Part shown: positions 13,201-22,600 of the stretch, piece after piece
Position numbering within the stretch: the stretch's first letter is position 1
How the letters are laid out: the number at the start of each line of letters is the position of its first letter
Assembly (NCBI RefSeq): GCF_964355755.1
Contig: NC_092677.1
Location: 28,178,101 to 28,242,100 of the forward strand
Direction: 5' to 3'
DNA length: 64,000 bases
Source: Antedon mediterranea
Lineage: Eukaryota > Echinodermata > Crinoidea > Comatulida > Antedonidae
Notes under the pieces: generated by a model
Seen by the model: the letters and a program-made list of their open reading frames with translations, nothing else
Databases searched by the model: none
What the model was told of the DNA's origin: nothing
Program-made: the position numbers and the translations under genes

Positions 13201-13375
13201 TTTACAGTGGGATTCGACACATGGCCTTTGGGAATACTGCGGCCAAAAGCCTTATGACCGAGACGAACGTGAACGAGAACTTGGGGAAAGTGACGATGAT
13301 AGCGATGATGATAATGACGATATGAAATCATCTGCTAGTAGAAGACTTAGAGTAACTTCTGTTCTAGACCTATAG
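4214..13375 (+). CDS. DCAF11: DCAF11 / WDR23, CUL4-DDB1 E3 ligase substrate receptor (15 exons, complete)
   Basis: Exons: 4214-4335, 4961-5046, 5858-5889, 6278-6373, 6729-6790, 7092-7295, 7959-8002, 8097-8223, 8447-8504, 9004-9189, 10616-10769, 11130-11242, 12234-12273, 12531-12637 and 13208-13375. All have AG/GT borders and sum to 1599 nt, giving 532 residues; from memory vertebrate DCAF11 is about 546. The start MGSR, the acidic segment and AVLAYLLR match the vertebrate N-terminus. WD40 blocks follow: GSYSKDGTVFMSACQDKFIR, YSSWSDK, VHLCNIYGDYETHTALEL, CKVWDRR, SKDQSIKLWDLRKF, WDYRWQPVPRR, SLMTYRGHAVLQTLVRSYFS and VRDVSWHPFDNN. VWDRR and LWDLR are the WDxR-type motifs by which DCAFs dock on DDB1. 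In worms WDR-23 restrains the SKN-1/Nrf stress factor. The C-terminus is acidic (GESDDDSDDDNDD). AATAAA at 13472-13477 could end the transcript. Identity is very secure. Confidence 0.97.
5930..6095. mobile_element. TCTGTCTACACTATCAAAC-family MITE, intron 3 of DCAF11
   Basis: The left end (TTCTGTCTACACTATCAAAC) and a decayed right end (CAAACTAGTTTTATAATATA) enclose the usual core: TGTGATG, a GGACATGATGATATCATATC palindrome, then two copies of the 21-bp CACTACCATATTTGGGCAT-type unit. Family members are also at 8708-8984, 11276-12047, 32868-33024, 40007-40148, 40837-40954 and 58189-58352. Confidence 0.75.
7310..7692. repeat. 21-bp minisatellite (AAGGTACCTGGATAATGTATT), intron 6 of DCAF11
   Basis: About 15 imperfect copies of a 19-21 bp unit built round GGTACCTGGATAATG. 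The first part also carries longer spacers (CTAACTGTTTGAACACAAAACC) repeated two to three times, so the array began as a longer unit and then shortened. Confidence 0.9.
7800..7885. mobile_element. Half-copy of the CTACACTATCAAAC-family MITE, intron 6 of DCAF11
   Basis: Only the right half is recognisable: GGTAGTGATCATCATGTCC, the TTTGGGCACATCACA block, then GTTTGATAGTGTATATAGAG as the decayed terminal repeat. No left end is seen. Confidence 0.6.
8708..8986. mobile_element. CTACACTATCAAAC-family MITE with an internal insertion, intron 9 of DCAF11
   Basis: The left end (TCTGTCTACAATATCAAAC) and right end (GTTTGATTGTGTGGACAGAG) are intact. The core is split by about 140 bp of unrelated AT-rich DNA (about 8758-8899) that contains AATAAAGAATAAATGG. 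The right-hand part TGATGTCATATCACTACC resumes at about 8901. Confidence 0.65.
9330..10610. repeat. 71-bp minisatellite, 18 copies, filling intron 10 of DCAF11
   Basis: The word GTGGTATGACAC recurs every 71 bp from 9351 to 10558, so 18 copies without any net insertion or deletion. Copies differ at a few sites (CTGTATC or CAGTATC; TTAGCT or TTTGCT; TATGTATG or TATTTATG), and the TTTGCT variant clusters at the 3' end. The last copy runs straight into the exon 11 acceptor at 10615, whose pyrimidine tract is repeat sequence. Confidence 0.97.
10790..10950. repeat. Inverted-repeat element fragment (GGGCCGTAGCCAGC ... TGCTACGCCCTT), intron 11 of DCAF11
   Basis: TAGGGCCGTAGCCAGCATGAT at the left and CTTGCTACGCCCTTGAGGG at the right are partly complementary and read inward. 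GAGGCACAAGCCTCATCTG near 10829 is a small internal hairpin. A related CTGGCTACGGCCCTGGG block is at 50900-50916. Probably a degraded MITE. Confidence 0.45.
11276..12047. mobile_element. MITE expanded by a 21-bp satellite, intron 12 of DCAF11
   Basis: The ends are those of the CTACACTATCAAAC MITE: AAAGCTCTGTCTACACTCTC at 11276 and TTTTGTAGATAGAGCTTTA ending about 12046. Between them (11317-12001) the 21-bp unit CCCAAATGTGGTAGTGATATA is repeated about 32 times. Variants with ATACTC or ACACCC for ATACCC are scattered. Because 21 is a multiple of three and the unit lacks stops in several frames, frames of over 230 codons run through on both strands. They are artefacts: the array is intronic and flanked by MITE ends. 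Confidence 0.95.
12355..12472. repeat. CATCATCAAGAT microsatellite, intron 13 of DCAF11
   Basis: A run of ATC trinucleotides passes into repeats of the 12-15 bp block ATCATCATCAAG. It lies between exons 13 and 14 and is not coding. Confidence 0.9.
12712..13058. mobile_element. MITE with about 38-bp terminal inverted repeats, intron 14 of DCAF11
   Basis: The left end begins ATACCCTTTTCACATCTGC and continues to AACAACTTGTAAC. The right end is its inverted copy, GTTACAAGTTGTGACAA to GCAGATGTGAAAAGGGTAT. Length is about 347 bp. The interior has a second inverted pair (CCAAGATTTCACA and TGTGAAATCTTGG at 12801-12836). A 68-codon frame inside is not a gene. Nonautonomous DNA transposon. Confidence 0.8.
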
Positions 13376-14717
13376 TGAGATATTCATGTAAGTAACAATT
13401 TATTACCCATTTTATGTTCTGTCAATGGATGTCACTGTTTATTATTTATAGTGCATTTTATTTACATAATGAATAAAAATGCAGTAAATTGTGTTTTCCT
13501 AGACAATGTGCTTCTTTAAATGGAGGTGCTACCATCAAATAAGGTTTACATTATAAGTATGTTAAACCATTATATTTTATCAGGTCAATTGGATTTCTTG
13601 TTTGAAATGTGCTTCCATCACAACGCTCAGTTATTTCTATCATCATGGTCATTCTCCTACACTGGCATCTGATTGGCCAATTCTATCAACGTTCTTAAAT
13701 ACCATTCTATCACCATGATAAAATTTGGATTGTATTTACCTGGCAAATTCTAACAACATAAAAATCAACTGTGTTGTTTTGCGAACGCTCTGTTTACAGT
13801 GTGGTATGACGTCACCTCTGTGTGGTTGAGGGCGCTGTGTTTCACTGCAATTGTTGTTGACGGCGCTGTGTTTCACTGCATTTTTTGGGTGATGGGTGGC
13901 GGATTGTTGGTCCAGTTTCTTGTTTAAATTTCGTAGATTGTAGTAAAGTCAGAGATACTTTAACCTTTAACCTAAAAACATTCAAACTAGTTCAGTGTTT
14001 GTATGACTACAAAAAATGACTAAAATTCTCTAATAAGCTCACATATACAAAGCATTAATCACCAGCTAATCCCTTTTTCTAAAAAACACAATCATAGTCA
14101 TTTTATAAAACCGCGTGTTTATTCTTTCTTTTGTAACCTGATTCACTTATGTAATTCATTCAGTTATGATGACATATCATATTTGATAGATTTATTAAAC
14201 CACTATGTATACCCTACATATGTAGGTTTATGCTGTAGTTCACCTCGGCATACATCATTCTTGAGAGTTTTATCCAATTACCACGTTGTCAATGTTTTCA
14301 TACTACAGTATACAGACAATGTATTCTCATTCACAATAGTGAATATAAATATGTTGTAACCTAAAGTGTTTTTGTTGTTAGGATTGCAATGCCCTCATAC
14401 TATTGATATGAGCTAATTGCTATCGGGTATAATTGGTTTCACTAAAAGAAATTTCTGAAATAAAAACAAATTATTTATTATTTTTACATTCATGGTTATT
14501 TGAAACAAACCACATAACCTTTTAGTTATTGCATTTACATAATTACATATTACCCCATCATATTGCATATTACCCCATCATAACAATATAGATGCATATT
14601 GTTCACGCTGCAATCAAATGTTTTTATATTTAACTTTAATGAGATGATAATATCTTCTATCGCGTCGAGAATAAAAAAATAATATTATTGTTAATGGTAA
14701 TAATAATTGCATTATGC
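13376..14717. other. DCAF11 3' UTR and intergenic DNA
   Basis: AATAAA at 13472-13477 is the nearest candidate polyadenylation signal, about 100 bases past the stop. A local duplication of GGCGCTGTGTTTCACTGCA (13829 and 13862) and TTACCCCATCATA (14550-14583) are the only patterns noted. No gene is seen. Confidence 0.5.
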
Positions 14718-14878
14718 TTGGTTTCCACGAGAGATGGAACGCAAGGACGTAAGTACAATCTAAGTGACTTGACCAATCAGAAGCGATAGATTATTCAAAC
14801 TGTCGCTTGTCATTGGTCAACTCGTTTGCATTACGTTACGTCATTGTGTCTATAGTGGGTGGGTACCACGCTTTATGT
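14718..14878. mobile_element. GTGGTTCCCAC-family MITE
   Basis: Short imperfect terminal inverted repeats (GCTTGGTTTCCAC at left, GTGGGTACCACGCTT at right) enclose about 160 bp with CCAATCAGAAGCGA and its near-inverse TCGCTTGTCATTGG. The same plan is seen at 54328-54480. Confidence 0.6.
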
Positions 14879-16053
14879 CAAAGCCTCACTGCCTAAAACT
14901 AAAAATGCCAGATAAGACAAATGTTTACAAAGTTGAATTTGTTTTAATTGTATTTTATGACAATAATGTAAAGTGATTTTGTAAATAATGAAATATATAA
15001 CATGAATCACATAAGGTTAGTGTCTTGATCGATAATTCTCAATTACGTAGGATTGTTGTCATTGTAAATAAGAAAAGAGTTCACTTACCAGGAATCTGTA
15101 CAGTTTTTAGCATTTAAATTATTATTCGCTGTCTATGAGGATTAGTATGTATTTTTCCCTAAATTCGTTAGGTTGTGTTGCTAACAATGTTCGAGTTGAT
15201 GTACGACGCGTGTTGGTACGTGAGGTTGATAATACCTTAATTCTTGTTAACAAATCAATAAAAACATATCTAATTTCAATAGCGTTTGATTTCAATCATT
15301 TAATAAATGTACCAACATAACTGAAATAACAGCATATAACAATACATGAACACAAATAAATGATCCAGCTAATAAAAGACAACGTCGGATCGATGGCGCT
15401 TCACAAAATGAGGTTACTTATTAAGTGAATTTTGTAATAAAAAAAAAATCTTTTACCTTTGGTTGTTTTTTGTTACAAAAAAATCAATAAAATTGTGAAG
15501 AATTGTTTCGTGGATGTAAACAACAGTTCATCTAATCGATTTTGGAAGAGATTTTTTCAGGGTGATTGACCATATTGCAATAATGATAAGAGACAAACAA
15601 GCGATTCTCCGCATTCCTAAGTCCTCTACTTATGTCGCGTGTTTTATACTGATGAAATTCATGCTTGCATTTGATCGTATTTGGACGAGACGAGTAGATA
15701 CAATCTGATTTTTAAAATATCACATACAATCTGTTGAGTGGTAAGCTGAAAAAAAAAGCAAATATTGAAAGATTTAATATAATATAATATTTAATTAAAA
15801 CATACATAAGAATTGTTATTGATTGATATAGCAACACTCTCTGGGTGCTTCAATGCTTTTATGTACTTGAAATCCTTTGGTATACCCTTCCATTTCAACT
15901 TGTGACGTTGCAATACTTAATTTGTTTTAACATAACATCATCCTAAACCACTACAACAAAGCATTGCTATTGAAAATAAAGAAAAACATTTGGTTCGATC
16001 ATTCCTTGATTGTTTCACTTTAAAAAAACAACATATCTTATTTAATAACGAGT
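14879..16053. other. Intergenic AT-rich DNA, nothing identified
   Basis: I see no exon with supporting splice sites and no repeat with recognisable ends. The open frame at 15135-15320 has no coding character that I can recognise. Confidence 0.4.
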
Positions 16054-16170
16054 TATTTACGACCATACTGCGTTGAAACACCTGTTTTTGTACGAGCACT
16101 GAAGTTAAGCAGCGTTGGGCCCAGTTGTGTTCTGGATTGGAGACCGCCTTGGATCGCGTCGGGTGGTGTA
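16054..16170 (+). pseudogene. 5S rRNA-like head of the SINE
   Basis: The segment is about 117 bases, close to the 120 of 5S rRNA, and covers all three internal promoter blocks. Substitutions break several helix positions and the 3' strand of helix I is poorly preserved. It is described separately because homology searches will report it as 5S rRNA. Confidence 0.8.
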
Positions 16171-16495
16171 TAGAGTGATAGTGTAATAATAATATCGAAC
16201 TAGCATGTGATAGGCATGGGTTCGAGCTTATCTGTACCATCTATTCTCATTTTCCCATCCTGCGGATGGGATGTAAAACCGTTGATCCTGTGTACATATA
16301 GTACACGTTAAAGAACTTGTTACACTATTCGAAAAGAGTAGGGGATCGTCTCCCGGTGTGCTGACCTGGTAGGCGCTGCACTGCTGGCTGTCGTGTGTCC
16401 GTGGAGGGCCTAATTCGAATTTCCTAAGTTTCCAGTTAAGCTTGAGGTCCACGAATAAATACATTTACATTTTTACATTTATTTTATTTGTGGAT
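16054..16495 (+). mobile_element. 5S-rRNA-derived SINE (SINE3 type)
   Basis: 16054-16170 aligns from end to end with eukaryotic 5S rRNA: TTTACGACCATACTGCGTTG at the start, then GAAGTTAAGCAGCGTTGGGC covering the box A region, GGATTGGAGACCGCCTTGG for the box C region, and GTCGGGTGGTGTA at the end. A unique body follows with TGTACATATAGTACACGTTA and TTCGAAAAGAGTAGGGG, and the element ends in an ACATTT-rich tail at about 16459-16495. The 5S part has several substitutions and is joined to a SINE body, so it is a retroposon head carrying an internal type-1 Pol III promoter and not a working 5S gene. Confidence 0.85.
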
Positions 16496-17100
16496 ACTTA
16501 ATCGTTTAGAAATTTACGAGTAACTTTAAACTTTAAAACACGGTTATCGTCAAAATATCCCTGACTAATGTGTGTTCGCAAATGTCGGTGGCGTGGGCCT
16601 CAATTATAAGCAAATAGGCGAATGTCAATATTATTTAGTGGTTGACATTGAGGCTACGTACTAATTGAGATAGTAATATCTCCGGTATAAGTATGGTAGC
16701 TAATTTAGTTGTGGCAGAGTCTGCAATTGGTACATGATTCAGTGAGTTACTGTTGTATGTAGAATTCCAATTTAAATGGAATACTAACTAAACGTATATT
16801 AGATATTTTAGTTACAACAACTTATAGAATAGCAATATTATGGTTGTGTATTGAAATAGATTTATGTACACTTAATGATAGATTGCTTATACATGACTAA
16901 GTCATTGCGTGGCTCTCCTTCCTTTTTTAATTTTCATGTTGTGAATTATTATGTTTCTCTCATAATTTTCAATTTTTCATAAACACATATTTTAGATTTG
17001 TTCGTGCTTAGCTATCATCAGTTGATTAATCATTTCTGTATATTATTTTTATACTAAAGGTTTGTTAATTTTGTCTTTTGATTATATACTTTTATTAATT
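16496..17100. other. Intergenic DNA, nothing identified
   Basis: AT-rich sequence without recognisable coding or repeat content. GTGGTTGACATTGAGGC near 16639 is not repeated elsewhere in the window. Confidence 0.4.
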
Positions 17101-17104
17101 TTGC

Positions 17105-17484
17105 TGCTTAGGCTATTGTTATTTTGCTTAGGCTATTGTTATTTTGCTTAGGCTATTGTTATTTTGCTTAGGCTATTGTTATTTTGCTTAGGCTATTGTT
17201 ATTTTGCTTAGGCTATTGTTATTTTGCTTAGGCTATTGTTATTTTGCTTAGGCTATTGTTATTTTGCTTAGGCTATTGTTATTTTGCTTAGGCTATTGTT
17301 ATTTTGCTTAGGCTATTGTTATTTTGCTTAGGCTATTGTTATTTTGCTTAGGCTATTGTTATTTTGCTTAGGCTATTGTTATTTTGCTTAGGCTATTGTT
17401 ATTTTGCTTAGGCTATTGTTATTTTGCTTAGGCTACTGTTATTTTGCTTAGGCTATTGTTATTTTGCTTAGGCTATTGTTATTA
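17105..17484. repeat. 20-bp minisatellite (GGCTATTGTTATTTTGCTTA), about 19 copies
   Basis: The copies are almost identical; one has ACTGTT for ATTGTT near 17434. The unit period is exactly 20 bp throughout. Such homogeneity means recent expansion or active homogenisation. Confidence 0.97.
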
Positions 17485-20400
17485 CTAATACATTCTGTGT
17501 CAGATAGATTATTAGTTATCCGCAATATGCGGATAACTCATTGTTATTGTATTGAATCATCTTTTGTTTGTATTATTCTTCTTTCTTTCTTTCTTCCTTT
17601 ATGCGAGTCACGTTTCTCTGAAACGTTTAAACAGAACATATCATAACGTTTGTCAACATGCCCACATTTACGTAAACTTGTGTACATCCTATTTTTGCAA
17701 CGTGACTTGCGCGCGATTCTATGAATTTCAATTGATCATAGATTAAAAACCAAAAGTAATATTATTTTAAGTATACTAAAAGTTTGTTTTATGTTTTTGA
17801 TTACTTTTATTTTATTAATTTTGTTTGGATCAGTTATTAGCATTAAATTCTTTGTCAGAGATTATATTCTTGTTATTTTAGTAAAACCTCTTGTATATGT
17901 TCTTATTAGTAGTATTATTTTGACCAAACCTTTGGATCGTTACCTGAAATACAATATTCAACTTCAATTTAATTTTAAGTATAGGTTCATTTTTCTCCAG
18001 CTGGTCAGCAGCGAATTTAAAATAAGAACAACAAACTTGATTATATTTGAGTGCCTGTTATTTAAGATGACTCTATCGTGTCCTCGGGCAAATTTACAAG
18101 AAAGTCCTGCAAATTTCCAAGAGCAAGAAAGGGTTAAAAATTCGTTACTTTTATCAGAACATTTTAGTTAATATTTCTGGCCAAGATACAACTAGATTAC
18201 GTGGCAAATATTTGTTATGTCAGGTGTGTTAATATAATCTCGATAGAAAAGTTTAGGGCATAAGGTATCTCAGCATCCGTAAGGTTTATGGTCAAACAGC
18301 ATAGGGTCAGTTTAGGTGGTTAATATAGTTTTCTGACGACTTCTAGAGAATTGGGCCATGCGACTGCTGTAAATATTAGGCCTAGTGTTTGTGTACAGCA
18401 CAGTCGAATCTGAGTTATTACATTTATACATCTCTTTATAATTCTTACTTGTTTCTATCGAATTGTGTAAGATTATTTTGTTTAATATATGGGTGATGTT
18501 CATCTCTCATCAAAATATGCTTGCAAAATTAGGTTAGCACGACTGACCGATGATGTTTGTAGCCCCTTTAGACCGTAGGATGAGTGGAGAAGCCCACAAA
18601 GATTGTATTCTATATAGCAATACTGTAGCAACAATCAATTCATTTAACTACCGTAAGTGAAACTGTGCTAGTATTTAAATGGCAGGATATTCTGAAACGA
18701 TTCTTTCTCTTTGCCTTCTCAACGTCTCAGCGTCTCCTAGTCTAATGTCAAAGTAATATTGTGTCCGTTAAATGTTTAACACGGTGACATTAACAAATAT
18801 ATTTTATTATTTATGAATAATGTTATTATGACAGTGTTGAAGATAGATATGGGCGTTGGTTGGTGTACTTTTGTTTAGAAACAAAAACCAGAACCATGCT
18901 GCCACTACTTAGAAAACATACTAACTCGTTTTGCTCATAAAAAAAATGAACATGAATTGTAATTCTCGTGTACATAATGTAGATAATTAGGCTGCCTCTT
19001 TTAAATACAACAATTGTTATGTCTGTCTGTATAATGTGTGTAAATAGATAATTATTCACAGTAACTATCAGTTCCCAATACTATTTATAACTAATTACAC
19101 TTTTACCAACTTACCTTACTAGTTTAATCAAGGTGGGAGTTCAAAAAGAAAATGTTGTCTTTAAAATGTGTACATTATGATTAAGTCGCTAATGTACAGC
19201 CTTCTGAATCATTATATATTGTAAATATTACAATATTGTTTTAGTTATTTATCTCTTGATAATAAATTGGAAATGGAAATTGATTGCGCTTGGCTGCCGA
19301 GGCTGCTTATCGGATGATTTGCTAAATCTCTACTATTCGTTTTTGTGTAAAACGTCATTAGGTCCATCGCTATACGCTTGTTTAATAGTGTGTTTGGTAC
19401 AACGTACAGTGTTTACTATTTGAATTTACCGTACATTTAGCATAATATTTTTTATTCTACTGAAACGGACAACTTAACGGTACACCACTTAAATGTTCCC
19501 CCTATTGACACACTGTGCACAATCTCGCCCTTCAACGTCATCACAAAGCTAACGAGCTCGTCCACATTTATAAGGTCTCGTGTGTGTTGTTTTCACAAAC
19601 CGACATTTGGACCATTACACTTATTTTGTGACAATTAGGGCATCATTACCACCTACAGACGGTAAAAGAAAGATGGTGAAAATATAATGATTGTGCTATT
19701 TCTGTCGAAACCTAAACTAACATAAGTTATTGACGATTCGGCAATTAAAGGCCGCTTTGATTTGGTCACTTGATTTATGGAACATTATTGAAATTCAATT
19801 TGTGCTCATAAACATAATTATTTTATTTTAGGATTCAATTCACCAAAGCCTACATTGCTGTAATTTATTGATATCGCATTGATACAGATACAATGCGATT
19901 CATTTTTGTATAGGCCTACCATATAAAATGGTTTTAACTTAAGAACGTTACTTAAAAACGTGAAATTTACGTTACTTATGATTAATTAATGTATTTATTA
20001 AAATATGATTTCTCATCGAGTGCAATTAAAGCGAAGATTTAACACGTGATGCGTTTAAGCTTGGTACCCACTTTTAAACGCACAGTGTGCGACGTACGCG
20101 CGAGTCGTGATTTGTTGCGCGCGTTTAAGCTTGGTACCCACCTTTAAACGCACAGTGCGCGACAGTTCGGATGATCTATTTGTCGAGTCGTGATTTGTTG
20201 CGCGCGTACGAACAACGTGTTTCGTCCAATGACAAGCAAGCTTTGCGACCGGTATTAGATATGTGTTGAACTTCGAAATCCGGAAAAACTACAACAAATT
20301 ACAATTATGAAAAAAATTATAATTACCGTACTGTACTTCATTAAAAGGGAAATGTAGTACGCATCATGAAAAATAATTGTGTACGATTGTTCGGACGTTA

Positions 20401-21420
20401 TTATACAGATTTCTATACAGTTACTGTTAAAAAGGAAGTAGGCCGGAAATAAAAGTATGCCACAATAGCAAGTAGTAGGCCAGCATATCAAGTAGGCCAG
20501 AATAGCATTGCTATTAGAATTAAATTAACTTACAAATCCAAATAATTAAGTAATTATAATTATGTCAATTAGTCTTGTAAGATTTTCGATCACCCAAATT
20601 TTAATCTAAAACGGATCTTATCGACTTTCATCTAAAATCGCATTATATGCAGTCAGATGTTATTAAAAGTGTTTCCTCAATATCTAGTTTTGTTAAATGA
20701 AATAATTTTGCTTTGTATACGAACGATAGTTTTTTTGAAGTGGTTTGATTATGTATATTAAGACATTTGTGAATTCATTCGGGTCTTACTAACGTGTTGT
20801 GTATACACACACTTTGATGATACCAAAATAGACGTTGCTAAGGTCAAACAGATACGTTGCTAGCGTGTAAATTAACGACACAAAGTAGCTTTAATGTCCA
20901 TGATTATTATAAATACAACAAAACCGATGCCGATAATACTCAGAATATTGAGTGCACAGCGCTCACTACTTAAAATTAATAAAAGAAAATCTTGATTCTG
21001 TGCAATCTAATTCGTCACTGACACCACAAACGTGAAGGCTTATAGTTTGAAGCGCGCGATTACAATGCACATATTTGTACGCGAGCGTAGTAATTAATTA
21101 TTGTTACAATTAATTAAGTAGTAGTGTAGTGTCAATGCGTGTCTTTTTAAGCTGAAGGATTGCTATCCAAACAATACCCCATTGCCCTGGCCATACGTTT
21201 TCTGAGTGGAATCTCCTCATCGTCGGGCCGCACGTGGTGTTGCTTTTCGCCTCCAATATAATTAAAGTATATTACCAATAGATTTATAAGTTGGTATGTC
21301 ATTGACATGGAGATTAAATCATAATAGAATGTAATCCGTCAGTTAAAATCTGAATCATATATACTTGAAGTCGTATGCATCCTTAGCAACTAGCCGCTGG
21401 AGCTACTTAATCTAAGTACA
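17485..21420. other. Intergenic DNA without recognisable genes
   Basis: Open frames here (longest 126 codons at 17791-18171) are AT-rich, low in complexity and lack splice context. The only structure noted is the tandem duplication at 20045-20205, listed separately. A TATA-like run (GATATATATCC) at 21421-21431 may belong to the next gene. Confidence 0.4.
20045..20205. repeat. Imperfect tandem duplication with GCGTTTAAGCTTGGTACCCAC
   Basis: The block GTTTAAGCTTGGTACCCAC then TTTAAACGCACAGTG occurs at 20053 and 20122, and CGAGTCGTGATTTGTTGCGC at 20100 and 20183. The two blocks interleave as a partial tandem duplication of about 70-80 bp. It may derive from a MITE of the GTGGTTCCCAC type. Confidence 0.6.
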
Positions 21421-21533
21421 GATATATATCCCTGGTAATAACTGGAAATATATCAAATATGACAAAACGTGCCAGTGATGTAATACCTTTCTTTACTAAG
21501 AAAAGAAACAGTTATTTATTTCACGGATCTAAG

Positions 21534-22600
21534 ATGTATCGGTATTTTGTATGTTTATTCTTGATCGCATCTAATCTACCACCTTCAGGATCCGTTGACG
21601 GATTATCGTTTTCCTACGAAGAAGCGTCCGGGACAGGCTACCACAATACGTACAACTTTTATTATGGCGGCAGTGGTAAACCAACTATTGATGGAAACTC
21701 CGGTTTTGCCTTATCCTTTTCACAACAAGATGCCCTTCGGACTTGGCAGAGTCTTTTTGATAACATGTCCGGTACGTTTAGACGTGACTCCATCGAATCC
21801 AGCACTTCTCCAATACAATTTAATTTGAAACAGCAATGTGAGATGTTGACATTATTTAGAGGTTTCTTTACTGGTGCAAGATATGCTGATGCAAGTGTAT
21901 GTACATCAATATTAGGATCGTCAGGTGATTCAGCACGAGTAGGAGTCTCATCAACAACAACTAGTGGATTCAATGGTTTAGACGATGAGCCTACTGGATG
22001 TAGTGCTTTATCAGACATTTGCCAAACTGTTACCAATGTGGCGACACCGAGTATAGGTTTTACTATCGATGGAAATGTGCCTGTTGTTATTCCGCAGGTC
22101 AGTGTTTTCCACGTTTGGATACAGCAGTAGTAGTTATGCTGCAACATGTAGTAGTTCTTATTTAGCATAGTGTAGTAAGTTGTAGCACATTATGGCATCC
22201 TATAGTGTAGTTGTTTCGCCGCTGCAACATGTAGTCGTAGTGTCAATCGATAGGTAACGGAATTTTGTGTAGTTAGAGTAGAAAAGTTTCTCTTTTTAAT
22301 TCACAAGAAAGTCAACGGACTGGAATTTTCTTTCTCAATTCGGTTTTTACGATTGAAACTAAACATAATCCTTTTCTTTAGCTTGCAGAGCTTGGATACA
22401 ACCAGGAGTTTCTAGAACATGATTGCGTATCTTCAGATTGTACTTGGCCACCCTTTGCTTTCAATGACTTAAGGTGTACATGTTGCCAGACAACACGTGG
22501 TGAAAACGCGTTAGTTGTAGGATTAGGTCCAAGTATTGTGGTTGCAAAGGTTGCTGTTACCAAGGGCAACTGTGTAGCCAAATTACAGCCCGTTATATAA
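21534..22600 (+). CDS. Secreted cysteine-rich protein of unknown family (two exons, 260 residues)
   Basis: Exon 1 (21534-22097) ends VVIPQ with GTCAGT after it; exon 2 (22382-22600) follows TTTTCTTTAG and stays in phase to a TAA. The frame is open further upstream, to an ATG at 21459, but the ATG at 21534 gives a proper signal peptide: MYRYFVCLFLIASNLPPSGS. The mature part is rich in Ser, Thr and Gly and has ten cysteines, four in exon 1 and six in exon 2 (DCVSSDC, RCTCCQ, NC), so it is probably disulfide-bonded. There is one N-glycosylation site (NMSG) and no other membrane segment. AATAAA at 22908-22913 and a TATA-like run near 21421 frame the gene. I do not recognise the family. Function unknown; an immune, structural or adhesive extracellular role would be a guess. 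Confidence 0.8.

Noticed and set aside
16054-16170. A functional 5S rRNA gene
   Set aside because: It has substitutions in paired regions and runs into a SINE body with an A/T-rich tail, so it is a retroposon head.
17791-18171. A 126-codon plus-strand frame with hydrophobic N-terminus
   Set aside because: Composition is that of translated AT-rich DNA, with no homology, splice context or promoter that I could recognise.
21662-22168. A 168-codon minus-strand frame
   Set aside because: It is antisense to the secreted-protein exon, whose plus-strand model has a signal peptide and matching splice sites.
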